Below are positions 17,412-27,276 of a DNA stretch of 64,000 bases, one piece after another. The DNA comes from an uncultured Alphaproteobacteria bacterium (lineage in GTDB: Bacteria; Pseudomonadota; Alphaproteobacteria; HIMB59; GCA-002718135). A program made the position numbers and the translations under genes. Numbering within the stretch: the stretch's first letter is position 1; the number at the start of each line of letters is the position of its first letter. The stretch spans positions 154,673 to 218,672 of the forward strand of contig CACIXR010000001.1 in the NCBI GenBank assembly GCA_902590695.1, in the 5' to 3' direction. Under the pieces are notes generated by a model that did not search any database, was not told where the DNA came from, and was given only the letters and a program-made list of their open reading frames with translations.

Positions 17412-20335
17412 AACCCTTTAATATTTTGTTTGTATGACTTAGCAAAATCTGAAATTTTACCTCTAGTAATTTTTTTGTTATCTTTAAACTCAACTACATC
17501 TAAGCCCGTACATTTGCCAATAATTGTATAATCAGAACTTTTAAATATTTTTTTAAAATTGGCTAACTTATTTTTTTTTATGGAAACAAGAATTCTACTT
17601 TGTGATTCAGAAAATAAAAATTGGTCAACTGAGATTTTATTTTTTAGTTTTAAATCAATGGTTAAACCTTTCTTTGAAGCAATTGCCATCTTTGTAACTG
17701 CAATTCCAATTCCACCCAAATCTATTCCAATTGCAGAATTTATAATTCCTAGTTTATTTGCTTTTTCAAAATTTCTATATGTGCGAAGTGCATCCTTGCT
17801 ATTTACAACTGGATTTTTTGATTTTTCATAACCTTTAATTTTGGAATAAACACTATCCTGTAATTCATTACGGGTATTTCCTAAAACTAAAAGTATATCA
17901 CCATCATCGGGTGTCATTTTTGTTAAGTGTGAAATTTTATCTACCACTCCAATAGAAGAAATCAGCAATGTTGGAGGTATTGAAATTTTTACAGATTTTC
18001 CAGTTTTATCAAAACCTTTAAAATCATTAAACATACTATCTTTTCCTGAAATAAAAGGTGTTTGGTAAGCAACTGCATAATCATAACAAGCTTTTGCTGC
18101 TTCTTTCAATTGATACAAGCGATCAGGTTCATCCGAGCTGCACCAACAAAAGTTATCAAGAATTGCAATTTTTTTTGAGTTGGCACCACTTACAATTAAA
18201 TTTTTATATGCTGTATCAATAGAGCACCCAGCCATATCATAAGGATTTGTTTCGGCGTACTGAGGATATGCAGCTTGAGAAAGAGCTATTGATTTTTCAT
18301 CATCAAATAGGGGTTTAATAGCAGTAGCATTTCCAAAAACTCTGCCTTCGCCTTGTAATGGTTTTATAATAGAAGTAGCTTGTACTTCGTGATCATATTG
18401 CGTTGCTATAAATTCTTTTGATACAATATTTGGACTAGAGAGAAGTTTATGTAGTTTAACTATCAAAGAACTTTTCTTAATTATTTTTTTCTTTTCTTTT
18501 TTAATTTTTGGAAAAGATGTTTTTAAATTTAATTTTGGATAACCTTCATGAAGAAATTCCATATCTAAATTGAGAATTTCAGTTTTATTGTATTTTACTA
18601 TGGCTTTTTCTTTTTTAATAAACTTACCAATTATTGTTGCTTCCACACCTCTTGCATTAAATCTATTTATAACTTTTTTTATGTTCGCTGGAGGTACTGC
18701 TAGTGTCATTCTTTCTTGCGATTCAGAAACCCAAATCTCCCAAGGATATAATCCATTATATTTGAGAGGAACTTTTTCAAGATTAACTATAAAACCACCA
18801 CTCTCTTTTGCCATTTCTCCAATTGATGATGATAATCCTCCAGCTCCATTATCTGTTATGCTCGAGTAAAGATTTTCATCACGCAATTCTCTAATGATGA
18901 CATCAGACATTTTCTTTTGTGTTATAGGATCACCAATTTGTACTGCAGAAACTGGACTATTAGGATCTAATTCCTCCGATGAAAATGTTGCACCGTGAAT
19001 ACCATCTTTTCCTACTCTGCCTCCAGCCATTAGTATGATATCCCCTGGATTAGCTTTCTTCTTATGTGATAATTTTCCTTTAATTTTTTTCGGAATAATC
19101 CCAACTGTTCCACAAAATACAAGGGGCTTTCCTGCAAACCGGTCATCAAAATATACATTACCTTGAGGAGTAGGAATACCCGAACAATTTCCCCCAACTC
19201 TAACACCACTTATAATACCCTTCGCAATGAAATTTGCTGGAAGCATTGGATCCTTATTTTTTTGACGATACAATTGATATTTCTTATTCGGGTCTGCTAA
19301 ATAATATGCGTACGTATTCGCTATAGGTTTTGCTCCTTTCCCAAATCCAAGACAATCCCTATTAACACCAACTATTCCAGTGATTGCACCACCAAATGGA
19401 TCTAAGGCTGAAGGTGTATTATGTGTTTCAACTTTATGACAAATAATCCAATCTTTATTAAATTCTATTCCACCGGCATTATCAGTAAAAAGAGAAACAC
19501 AAAAATTATCTTTTCTTAATTGAATAATTTTTTCAGTAGCACCTTTAATATATTTTTTAAATATACCTTCTTGAATATCATCAATTTTAGCTGAAAATAT
19601 TTTGTGTTTACAGTGCTCGGACCACGTCTGAGCTAATGTTTCAATTTCTACATCTGTTGGTTTACGTTTTATAGTGGAAAAATAATTTCTTATGGTTTTT
19701 AAAGATTCTAGATCTAAGCCAAGTGTTCCTCTTCTAGATTTATCATTTTCTTCAATACCAAGTTTACCAATGAGGCTGAGATTATAATCAGAAATATCTA
19801 AATTAATTTCTTTTTTACTATATTTTTTTTTCGGTAATTTTACCTTTTCTATTTTGAACTGATTTTTTTTAAAATTATTTAAATATTGTTTAAATGAATA
19901 AATCTTGATTGTTTGAATTAAGGGATTTGCTTCATTTTTAGATATTTTGGTAATATCTTCTTTTCTTCCTTTTATTAAAATAATTTTTGTTGAACCAAGT
20001 TCAAAGCTTTTAAAACTACTTTTTAGATTATCTTTGATTATTTCTTTTACAGTTGTAGCTATATTATCAGTTACACCTGGTAAAAATTTTATCTCTACAA
20101 CCCAGTTGAAATTACAATAACTAGATAAAACCTTATTTACATTTTTTTTTGTTAATATTGTTTGAGAAACGTCATTAGAAATAAGTTTACTTATTTTAGT
20201 AAACTTTTGATCATCAAGATTTCTCGAAAAGAAATATCCATCTATAATTTTGATGGATTTATTCTTGTGTTCTTTTTGTAGTGAACTTTCTTTCCCTGTC
20301 TTCTCAATGGAGAGAATTTGAATTGTATTTGTCAT
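17408..20335 (-). CDS. purL: Phosphoribosylformylglycinamidine synthase, PurS-PurL fusion
   Basis: The 975-residue protein joins a PurS-like N-terminal region (about residues 1-175; VVEIKFLPGVTDNIATTVKEII resembles the PurS core) to a complete small-type PurL (from about residue 185). PurL marks are LAQTWSEHCKHKIF, CHKVETHNTPSALDPFGG and ITDNGAGGLSSSIGEMA. With PurQ it converts FGAR to FGAM using ATP and glutamine. Most Alphaproteobacteria have separate purS, purQ and purL, so the fusion and its partner may come from outside the group. No free purS gene is seen in this window. Confidence 0.9.
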   Translation of the reverse strand: MTNTIQILSIEKTGKESSLQKEHKNKSIKIIDGYFFSRNLDDQKFTKISKLISNDVSQTILTKKNVNKVLSSYCNFNWVVEIKFLPGVTDNIATTVKEIIKDNLKSSFKSFELGSTKIILIKGRKEDITKISKNEANPLIQTIKIYSFKQYLNNFKKNQFKIEKVKLPKKKYSKKEINLDISDYNLSLIGKLGIEENDKSRRGTLGLDLESLKTIRNYFSTIKRKPTDVEIETLAQTWSEHCKHKIFSAKIDDIQEGIFKKYIKGATEKIIQLRKDNFCVSLFTDNAGGIEFNKDWIICHKVETHNTPSALDPFGGAITGIVGVNRDCLGFGKGAKPIANTYAYYLADPNKKYQLYRQKNKDPMLPANFIAKGIISGVRVGGNCSGIPTPQGNVYFDDRFAGKPLVFCGTVGIIPKKIKGKLSHKKKANPGDIILMAGGRVGKDGIHGATFSSEELDPNSPVSAVQIGDPITQKKMSDVIIRELRDENLYSSITDNGAGGLSSSIGEMAKESGGFIVNLEKVPLKYNGLYPWEIWVSESQERMTLAVPPANIKKVINRFNARGVEATIIGKFIKKEKAIVKYNKTEILNLDMEFLHEGYPKLNLKTSFPKIKKEKKKIIKKSSLIVKLHKLLSSPNIVSKEFIATQYDHEVQATSIIKPLQGEGRVFGNATAIKPLFDDEKSIALSQAAYPQYAETNPYDMAGCSIDTAYKNLIVSGANSKKIAILDNFCWCSSDEPDRLYQLKEAAKACYDYAVAYQTPFISGKDSMFNDFKGFDKTGKSVKISIPPTLLISSIGVVDKISHLTKMTPDDGDILLVLGNTRNELQDSVYSKIKGYEKSKNPVVNSKDALRTYRNFEKANKLGIINSAIGIDLGGIGIAVTKMAIASKKGLTIDLKLKNKISVDQFLFSESQSRILVSIKKNKLANFKKIFKSSDYTIIGKCTGLDVVEFKDNKKITRGKISDFAKSYKQNIKGL

Positions 20336-20342
20336 TATGAGT

Positions 20343-20392
20343 ACGAATCAACTTAATTTACTATATTAATAGTTTACTCGTTAACGATTCGT
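20343..20392. promoter_or_regulatory. Inverted repeat with two GANTC sites between purL and purM
   Basis: In the 73-bp space between divergent purL and purM, ACGAATC (20343-20349) and its reverse complement GATTCGT (20386-20392) form a perfect heptamer inverted repeat 36 bp apart. Each arm contains a GANTC, the recognition sequence of CcrM methylases, and a ccrM gene is in this window. A CGTTAACG palindrome lies just before the right arm. A regulator site serving both purine operons is an inference. Confidence 0.45.
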
Positions 20393-20408
20393 TTAAAACT
20401 AATTAAAT

Positions 20409-21443
20409 ATGACAACATATAAAGAAGCAGGTGTTGATATAGAAAATACAGATGCCCTTGTTGAAGATATTTCTGAGCTAAGCAAATCAACTAACAGAAA
20501 CGGAAATTTTGATAAAATTGGCGGATTTGGTGGTATTTTTGATCTCAAAAATTGTGGATATGAAGATCCTTTATTGGTCTCTGGTACAGATGGCATAGGG
20601 ACAAAAATATTACTAGGGATTGAAACTGACATTTTAGATGGTTTGGGTCATGATCTTGTTGGTATGTGCCTTAATGATATTCTTTGCCATGGAGCAGAGC
20701 CATTATTTTTTTTAGATTACTATGCTTCTTCAAAGATTGATAAAAATTCTTTTTTAAAAATTATGAAAAGCATCACTGAAGCTTGTAAGATAAATAATTG
20801 TTCTCTTATCGGTGGTGAAACTGCAGAGATGCCTGGGCTCTATAAAAAAGATGATTTTGATTTTGCTGGATTTTGTGTTGGTGCAGTGGAGAGAAAAAAA
20901 ATTTTACCTAAAAGAGGTATCATGAAAGAGGATGATCTTCTATATGGGATTAGATCTTCGGGTTTTCACTCAAATGGATATTCTCTCATAAGAAAGGTTT
21001 TAACGGATAAAAATATAGTTCTACAAAAAAAAACAGAATTTAAATCATCTTACGAAACAAATGCAGCAGCCTTAATGGCTCCAACAAAATTATATTTTCC
21101 TTTTTTAAAAAAAATTTTAACAACAAATCTTATCAACGGTATTTCGCATATAACAGGCGGAGGTATTGTTGGTAATGTACCAAGAATGCTATCTGAAAAT
21201 TTATCAGCAAGGATTGATAAAAAATTTATTTGTGATGAAGAAATTTTTCAATGGTTTCAAAGTTTAGCTAACATTTCAGACGAAGAAATGTTGAAGACCT
21301 TTAATTGTGGATTAGGTTTGATAATGACTATTTCAAAAAATAATTACAAAGAATTTGAAAAATTAATAAAAGATGAAAATTTAGATATTTTTGAAATTGG
21401 GAAAATAGAAGTTAAAAAATCATCAAGGTGCATAATTAGTTGA
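20409..21443 (+). CDS. purM: Phosphoribosylformylglycinamidine cyclo-ligase
   Basis: The 344-residue enzyme forms AIR from FGAM. Family marks are YKEAGVDIENTDALV at the start, DGIGTKILLGIE, the glycine-rich SLIGGETAEMPGLY and SGFHSNGYSLIRKV. It heads a + strand run purM-purN-purF-purD-purC. Its last bases overlap the TTG start of purN by 4 bp. Confidence 0.96.
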   Translation: MTTYKEAGVDIENTDALVEDISELSKSTNRNGNFDKIGGFGGIFDLKNCGYEDPLLVSGTDGIGTKILLGIETDILDGLGHDLVGMCLNDILCHGAEPLFFLDYYASSKIDKNSFLKIMKSITEACKINNCSLIGGETAEMPGLYKKDDFDFAGFCVGAVERKKILPKRGIMKEDDLLYGIRSSGFHSNGYSLIRKVLTDKNIVLQKKTEFKSSYETNAAALMAPTKLYFPFLKKILTTNLINGISHITGGGIVGNVPRMLSENLSARIDKKFICDEEIFQWFQSLANISDEEMLKTFNCGLGLIMTISKNNYKEFEKLIKDENLDIFEIGKIEVKKSSRCIIS

Positions 21444-22009
21444 AAAAATTACAAGTTGCTATTTTCATATCGGGAAGAGGTTCCAATTTAGAATCACTAA
21501 TACAAACATCATTGAAAAAGCAAAGTTTAGTAGAGGTTCAATTAGTAGTCTCTAATAACTCCAAAGCAAAAGGTTTAACTATTGCCAAAAAAAATAAAAT
21601 TCCATTTATACATTTTATTGCAAGAAAAAATTTCGAAAACAAAGTCATGAAGTATCTAAAAAATATAGATATCATTTGTTTGGCTGGTTTTATGCAAGTT
21701 TTAGACTCAAAATTTGTAAGGCAGTGGCGATCGCGATTAATCAATATTCATCCATCTTATCTTCCAGCTTTCAAAGGCTTAAATGCTCAAGATCAGGCCA
21801 TAAAGGCTAAAGCTAGCTATTCTGGTTGTAGTGTTCATTACGTTAACGCTAAAATTGACTCTGGAAAGATTATATTGCAAAAAAAAGTAAAGATTTTGAA
21901 GAAAGATAATACCGAATCACTCTCAAAGAAAATATTGATAGAAGAGCATAAGGTTTATCCAAGAGCATTACAGATGGTTGCAAAAACACTTTTAACAAGA
22001 CAACAGTAA
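21440..22009 (+). CDS. purN: Phosphoribosylglycinamide formyltransferase
   Basis: The 189-residue enzyme transfers a formyl group from 10-formyl-THF to GAR. The start VAIFISGRGSNLESLI, the catalytic INIHPSYLPAFKGLNAQ and the GCSVHYVNAKIDSGKI segment are diagnostic. The start codon is TTG, within the TTGA overlap with the purM stop. No formate-dependent purT is seen here. Confidence 0.95.
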   Translation: MKKLQVAIFISGRGSNLESLIQTSLKKQSLVEVQLVVSNNSKAKGLTIAKKNKIPFIHFIARKNFENKVMKYLKNIDIICLAGFMQVLDSKFVRQWRSRLINIHPSYLPAFKGLNAQDQAIKAKASYSGCSVHYVNAKIDSGKIILQKKVKILKKDNTESLSKKILIEEHKVYPRALQMVAKTLLTRQQ

Positions 22010-22010
22010 G

Positions 22011-23498
22011 ATGAAAAATCGACTAAATTTCCTAAAAAAATTTGAGGTAAGGCAATCTCATGTTCCCAGATTTAATGAGGAGTGTGGTGTTTTTGGAATA
22101 AGTGGAACCAAAGATGCTGCTGCCTTAACAGCTCTTGGTTTGCATGCGTTGCAACATCGTGGTCAAGAAGGTTGTGGAATTGTAAGCTATGATGGCAACT
22201 CCTATCACTCAGAAAGAAAATTTGGATTAGTTGGCGATAATTTTACGAAGAAACATTCATTAGATAAGTTAAAGGGAAAAATTGCGATAGGACACAATCG
22301 CTATTCAACAACGGGTGGTGAAACAATAAGGAATATACAGCCTTTTTATGCTGACCTTCATGGTGGAGCTATTAGTATTGCTCATAATGGTAATTTAACT
22401 AATGCACTCCTTTTAAGAGAGCAAATGGTACGCGAAGGTGCAATATTTCAAACAACATCAGATACCGAAACAATTGTTCAACTTGTAGCTCGTTCAAAAA
22501 AGAAAGATATTTTAAATAAAATTATTGATGCTTTAATGCAAATTCAAGGTGGTTATGCTTTATCAATTATTGCTAATGGTACGTTGATTGGCGCAAGAGA
22601 TCCATTAGGTATTCGACCACTTGTTTTAGGTAAATTTAAAAATGCATTTATCCTTGCCTCTGAAACTTGCGCTCTAGACATTATAGGTGCAAAATTTATC
22701 CGTGAAATTGAAAATGGAGAAGTTGTAGTCATTAACGATAATAAAGTTGAAAGTAGAAGACCTTTTCCAAAAAAACAAATCAAACCATGTGTATTTGAGT
22801 ATATTTATTTTTCGCGGCCAGATAGTATTTTAAAAAATAAAACCGCCTATGAATATAGAAAAAATTTAGGTACATACTTAGCAAAAGAAACTGATATAAA
22901 ACCTGATGTAGTCGTACCAGTTCCAGATTCTGGTGTTCCTGCTGCGCTTGGTTTTAGTCAAGAGTCTGGTATTCCTTTTGAGTTAGGATTAATACGAAAT
23001 CATTATGTGGGAAGGACATTTATTGAGCCAACTCAGCAAATTAGAAGTTTAGGTGTAAAGTTAAAACTAAATCCTAACCAAAGTTCTATTAAAAAAAAGA
23101 AAGTTGTTTTAATTGACGACTCATTGGTTCGAGGCACAACATCCACAAAGATAATAAAAATGCTTTATGATTTTGGAGCAAAAGAAGTCCATATGCGTAT
23201 TGCTTCACCTGCAATTAAATATCCTGACTTTTACGGAGTTGATACTCCCACCCAAGAAGAATTATTGGCTGCAAACAAAAATTTAGAGGAAATGTGTAAA
23301 TATATTGGAGCTAAATCATTAAAATTTTTATCATTAGATGGTCTGTATCAAGCTCTTGGTTATAATGAGAGAGATAATGATAATCCTCAATTTACTGATC
23401 ATTATTTTACAGGAGAGTATCCAGTCAGACCGTTAGATTACTTAAATGACGAAAGCTTAAAAAAACTTTCATTTTTAAGTCTTGCTTCAAATAATTAA
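22011..23498 (+). CDS. purF: Amidophosphoribosyltransferase
   Basis: The 495-residue enzyme is the committed step of purine synthesis (PRPP plus glutamine to phosphoribosylamine). The nucleophile Cys is at residue 25 in FNEECGVFGI, so a 24-residue propeptide must be removed to expose it. The glutaminase part carries RYSTTGG and the transferase domain carries the PRPP loop VVLIDDSLVRGTTS. It starts one base after purN. Confidence 0.96.
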   Translation: MKNRLNFLKKFEVRQSHVPRFNEECGVFGISGTKDAAALTALGLHALQHRGQEGCGIVSYDGNSYHSERKFGLVGDNFTKKHSLDKLKGKIAIGHNRYSTTGGETIRNIQPFYADLHGGAISIAHNGNLTNALLLREQMVREGAIFQTTSDTETIVQLVARSKKKDILNKIIDALMQIQGGYALSIIANGTLIGARDPLGIRPLVLGKFKNAFILASETCALDIIGAKFIREIENGEVVVINDNKVESRRPFPKKQIKPCVFEYIYFSRPDSILKNKTAYEYRKNLGTYLAKETDIKPDVVVPVPDSGVPAALGFSQESGIPFELGLIRNHYVGRTFIEPTQQIRSLGVKLKLNPNQSSIKKKKVVLIDDSLVRGTTSTKIIKMLYDFGAKEVHMRIASPAIKYPDFYGVDTPTQEELLAANKNLEEMCKYIGAKSLKFLSLDGLYQALGYNERDNDNPQFTDHYFTGEYPVRPLDYLNDESLKKLSFLSLASNN

Positions 23499-23518
23499 TT
23501 AATGAATTATTTTTTTTC

Positions 23519-24796
23519 ATGAACGTTCTTGTCATTGGTAATGGTGGAAGAGAGCACGCATTAAGTTATGGCATAAAACAATCTCCTAATTGTTCTAATT
23601 TATATTGTATTCCTGGAAGTGATAGTATCAGTGAAATTGCTTCTTCGATTATCACAGATGTTAATGATCATGATGCTATTCTTCAATTTTGTCTAGAAAG
23701 TAAAATTGATTTAGTGGTGATAGGTCCAGAATTGCCTTTAACTAAAGGATTGTCAAACCTTTTAATGAACAATGCTATATTAGTTTTTGGTCCTGATCAA
23801 ATGGGAGCTGAACTAGAAAAATCAAAAAAGTTTACAAAAGATATTTGTAAAAAATTAAATATTGCAACAGCTGCCTATGACGTATTTGACAACTATGATG
23901 ATGCCTTAAATTTTTGTCAAAACCAATCCTATCCTCTTGTTATCAAAGCTGATGGTTTAGCAGCAGGAAAAGGAGTTATTATTTGTCAAAAAAAGGATGA
24001 TGCAAAGGATGCGCTGATTAAATGTTTTAAAGATAATTCTTTTGGTGATGCTGGTTCAGTTGTTGTTATTGAAGAATTTTTAGTTGGTGAAGAGGTAAGT
24101 TTATTTTCACTTGTTGATAAAAATGGATTTGTGTTGCCACTTACAACAGCACAAGATCATAAAAAAATCTTGGAAGGAGAAAAAGGGTTAAACACTGGTG
24201 GTATGGGAGCCTACACACCTGTTCCTTCTATTTCATCAAATAAAATGAATGAATTATCCAACACATTTGTTGAGCCTATCGTTCAACATCTTGCTGAACA
24301 AGGCATCAAGTATCAAGGAATGTTTTATGCAGGATTAATTCTAACTGATAAGGGTCCAAATTTACTCGAAATTAATGTTCGTTTCGGCGATCCGGAAACA
24401 CAAGCAATTATTCCACTATTAGAAACAGATTTATTAAAACTCCTTCATGCATCAGCGATAGGTACCTTAAATGAAATAAAAAAAATTAAGTGGAAAAATG
24501 ATTATTCCATGACAGTAGTAATGGCTGCTCATGGTTATCCTCAGGATTATAAAAAATTAACACCAATTAATAATTTGGAAAATCTTACTTTAACAACGGA
24601 TGACTATCTATTTCATGCAGGAACAATGCGTAAAGAAAACAAATGGCTCTCTAATGGTGGGCGTGTTTTAAATATCTCTAGTACGGGCAAGGATTTAAAA
24701 ACTATTAGAGAAACTATTCACAATATAATCAATCAAATTAATTGGGATGAGGGATATTATCGAAAAGATATTGGTTGGAGATATATTGATGAGTAA
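23519..24796 (+). CDS. purD: Phosphoribosylamine-glycine ligase (GAR synthetase)
   Basis: The 425-residue ATP-grasp enzyme starts MNVLVIGNGGREHALSYGI and carries VIKADGLAAGKGVIIC and the LLEINVRFGDPETQAIIPLL motif. It couples phosphoribosylamine to glycine. It lies 20 bp after purF and overlaps the chosen purC start by 8 bp. Confidence 0.96.
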   Translation: MNVLVIGNGGREHALSYGIKQSPNCSNLYCIPGSDSISEIASSIITDVNDHDAILQFCLESKIDLVVIGPELPLTKGLSNLLMNNAILVFGPDQMGAELEKSKKFTKDICKKLNIATAAYDVFDNYDDALNFCQNQSYPLVIKADGLAAGKGVIICQKKDDAKDALIKCFKDNSFGDAGSVVVIEEFLVGEEVSLFSLVDKNGFVLPLTTAQDHKKILEGEKGLNTGGMGAYTPVPSISSNKMNELSNTFVEPIVQHLAEQGIKYQGMFYAGLILTDKGPNLLEINVRFGDPETQAIIPLLETDLLKLLHASAIGTLNEIKKIKWKNDYSMTVVMAAHGYPQDYKKLTPINNLENLTLTTDDYLFHAGTMRKENKWLSNGGRVLNISSTGKDLKTIRETIHNIINQINWDEGYYRKDIGWRYIDE

Positions 24797-25685
24797 TTCT
24801 TTTTTAGTTGAAGGAAAAACAAAAATTATTGAGAAAACAAATGATCAAAATATCATTCGAATTGTAACAAAAGATTTTTTAACAGGTGGGGATGCTGCGA
24901 AGAAAGAGGAAATTAAAGATATTGGAATTCAAAAGACAAAACAAACAAGTAATGTTTTTAGCATGCTAAGCAAGGCAGGTATTGCAACATCATTTATTGA
25001 ACAAGATTCGCCAAATAGTCTTTTAAGTCATAACTGTAATATGCTTCCTTTGGAATTTGTAGTTAGACGTTATGCTTGGGGAAGTTATTTAAGTAGAAAC
25101 ACTCAATTTGCAAAAGATAAAAGTAATCCTCATCAATTTGAAAACTTAGTTTGGGAAATATTTCATAAACAAGCGGTTGTTATCCCTCCACATGTTACAG
25201 AACCTGTTCAAATGGATGAGAGTGAAGCGAGAAGACAATTTTTAAAAGATGGAAAATGGGAAGAGGGTGTATTTACGGATCCTTTAGTAAAAACTGGAGA
25301 AGAATGGGAGTTATTTTCTGCCAAACAGCCTATAACAAGCAAAAGCTTAATGAAAACCAAAAAATTATTGTCTGATCAAGAATTAGAAATAGCTATTAAT
25401 AAAATTATTCTTCCAAGTTTTGAGCTTATTGAAGACAAATGGAAAACTATTAAGACAATTGATGGTCCTATACATTTAGTTGATATTAAGTTTGAGCTTG
25501 GTTTTAAAGTATCGGATAATTCGTTAGTTTTATCTGATGTCATTGATAATGATAGTTGGCGAATATGGCCTGGAGGAGATCCAACTAAACAATTAGATAA
25601 ACAATCTTTTCGTGAAGGAGAAGATTTAGTAAATGTTGCCAATAAATATCAACTGGTAACAAAGTTAACTGATCAATTTAATTAA
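24789..25685 (+). CDS. purC: SAICAR synthetase, long form
   Basis: The 298-residue enzyme joins CAIR and aspartate. Marks are LVEGKTKIIEKT at the start, the VVRRYAWGSYLSRN segment, DIKFELGFK and the SDVIDNDSWRIWPGG motif. I start it at ATG 24789, 14 codons inside the open frame, because SFLVEGKTK is the normal N-terminus. It is about 45-60 residues longer than the usual 235-255-residue bacterial form; the extra material lies mostly between VIPPHVTEP and the IKTIDGPIHLVDIK strand. Confidence 0.93.
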   Translation: MSNSFLVEGKTKIIEKTNDQNIIRIVTKDFLTGGDAAKKEEIKDIGIQKTKQTSNVFSMLSKAGIATSFIEQDSPNSLLSHNCNMLPLEFVVRRYAWGSYLSRNTQFAKDKSNPHQFENLVWEIFHKQAVVIPPHVTEPVQMDESEARRQFLKDGKWEEGVFTDPLVKTGEEWELFSAKQPITSKSLMKTKKLLSDQELEIAINKIILPSFELIEDKWKTIKTIDGPIHLVDIKFELGFKVSDNSLVLSDVIDNDSWRIWPGGDPTKQLDKQSFREGEDLVNVANKYQLVTKLTDQFN

Positions 25686-25695
25686 AGTTAATAAT

Positions 25696-26739
25696 TTATT
25701 TTTCTATAATCGTTAAATGACCCATTTTTCTTTTTTGCTTAATTTCTGTTTTTAAATAATCATAAAAAAATTCGTTATCCTTAAATGTTTTATTTCGGTA
25801 AAGTGATATCTCATCACCAATTAAATTAATCATTTTGGCATTATATAATTTTTTTGTTTCAATCTTTTCTAAGCCGCATACTGCTCGTACATGATTTTCA
25901 AATTGACTAATATTATGCGAGTTCATTGTCAAATGCCCAGAATTATGAACACGAGGAGCAATTTCGTTAGCATATAAATTATCATCAGTATCAATAAAAA
26001 ATTCTACACATAACGTTCCAATATAATCTAGTTTTTCTACAACGTGTTTTGCCCACTCAATTGATTTTATTCGTATGTTATCAGAAATATCACTTGGTAT
26101 TGTTGAATATTTTAAAATTTGTTCTTCATGAACATTCTCAATAGGGTCATAGATCTCATAACTATTTTGATCATAACGAGTAATGACGACTGAAATTTCT
26201 TTTTTAAGATGAATGAGTTTTTCTAAAATATATTCTTTTGTAAAATCAATTTCGTTCGTAATATCATCTTTAGTATGTAATTTATACTGACCTTTGCCAT
26301 CGTATCCTAATGTTGTTGTTTTTAACAAACCAGGAAGCAAGTCTACATTTTCACTCAAATCCTTTTCATTTTTGATAGTTACATATTTTGTTGTTGTTAT
26401 ATTATTATCATTGAGAAATTTTTTTTCTTTTTCCCGGTGTTGAATGAGTCGATTAATTTCTGGTTTAGGTAAAACTTGTTTCTTTTCATTAATTTTTTTT
26501 AATATTGCAAAGGGAATATTTTCAAATTCATATGTAACAAGATCAACTTCATCAATAAAATTATTTATCGTTGTATCATCATCATACTGACCAAAAATAA
26601 ATTTAGTCGCAAAGTGTTTCCCGGGCGCATCAGGATCATCACTTAATATAACGGTTTGTATATCTATTTTTTTTGCTGCATCTGCTAAAAGACTTCCTAA
26701 TTGTCCACCACCAATAATGCCAAGTGTAGGTGTACTCAT
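25696..26739 (-). CDS. purK: N5-carboxyaminoimidazole ribonucleotide synthase
   Basis: The 347-residue ATP-grasp enzyme makes N5-CAIR from AIR, ATP and bicarbonate. It begins GIIGGGQLGSLLADAAKKI, followed by LKTTTLGYDGKGQYKL and the EIAPRVHNSGHLTMNS motif. It converges with purC (10 bp) and lies 3 bp after purE, the enzyme that uses its product. Confidence 0.95.
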   Translation of the reverse strand: MSTPTLGIIGGGQLGSLLADAAKKIDIQTVILSDDPDAPGKHFATKFIFGQYDDDTTINNFIDEVDLVTYEFENIPFAILKKINEKKQVLPKPEINRLIQHREKEKKFLNDNNITTTKYVTIKNEKDLSENVDLLPGLLKTTTLGYDGKGQYKLHTKDDITNEIDFTKEYILEKLIHLKKEISVVITRYDQNSYEIYDPIENVHEEQILKYSTIPSDISDNIRIKSIEWAKHVVEKLDYIGTLCVEFFIDTDDNLYANEIAPRVHNSGHLTMNSHNISQFENHVRAVCGLEKIETKKLYNAKMINLIGDEISLYRNKTFKDNEFFYDYLKTEIKQKRKMGHLTIIEK

Positions 26740-26742
26740 GAC

Positions 26743-27234
26743 TTATGGTTTTTGTTTAACAGCTTTTGATTGTTTAGTTCGATAATTTTTTAGATTTTTC
26801 TTAATTTCTTTATTCGTAAGAGCAATAATGGAAGCTGCATATAAACCGGCATTCATTGCGCCGTCCTCACCGATTGCTACACTGCCAACAGGGATACCTT
26901 TTGGCATTTGTACTATTGATAATAAACTATCCAATCCTTTTAATTTACGACTTTCTACTGGTACACCGATTACAGGTATAGTTGTTAATGATGCAATCAT
27001 TCCTGGTAAATGCGCGGAGCCTCCAGCACCAGCAATAATGACAGAGATATTATTATCTTCAGCTGCTTTGGCAAATTTAAACATTCTCTCTGGTGTGCGG
27101 TGTGCAGAAACAATTTTGGTTTCGAACTTAACTTTCAGTAATTTTAAAATTTTTTCACAATTTTTCATGGTAGCATAATCAGACTTACTTCCCATCACAA
27201 TTGCTACCTTATGTTTTGTTGATGCTGAGGTCAT
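26743..27234 (-). CDS. purE: N5-CAIR mutase, class I PurE
   Basis: The 163-residue enzyme starts [21 protein letters not shown] and has [27 protein letters not shown] and the [20 protein letters not shown] loop. Class I PurE needs PurK, and purK follows 3 bp downstream. The upstream spacer contains a GANTC site at 27263-27267. Confidence 0.96.
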   Translation of the reverse strand: MTSASTKHKVAIVMGSKSDYATMKNCEKILKLLKVKFETKIVSAHRTPERMFKFAKAAEDNNISVIIAGAGGSAHLPGMIASLTTIPVIGVPVESRKLKGLDSLLSIVQMPKGIPVGSVAIGEDGAMNAGLYAASIIALTNKEIKKNLKNYRTKQSKAVKQKP

Positions 27235-27276
27235 TTTTGTTTTATTGTATCAATTCAATGATGATTCGATACATTA

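Noticed and set aside
20343..20392. Bacillus-type PurBox (CGAA inverted repeat) reading of the purL/purM site
   Set aside because: PurR of the Bacillus type is not expected in Alphaproteobacteria, and the 36-bp spacing is larger than known PurBox pairs; the GANTC reading fits the gene content better.
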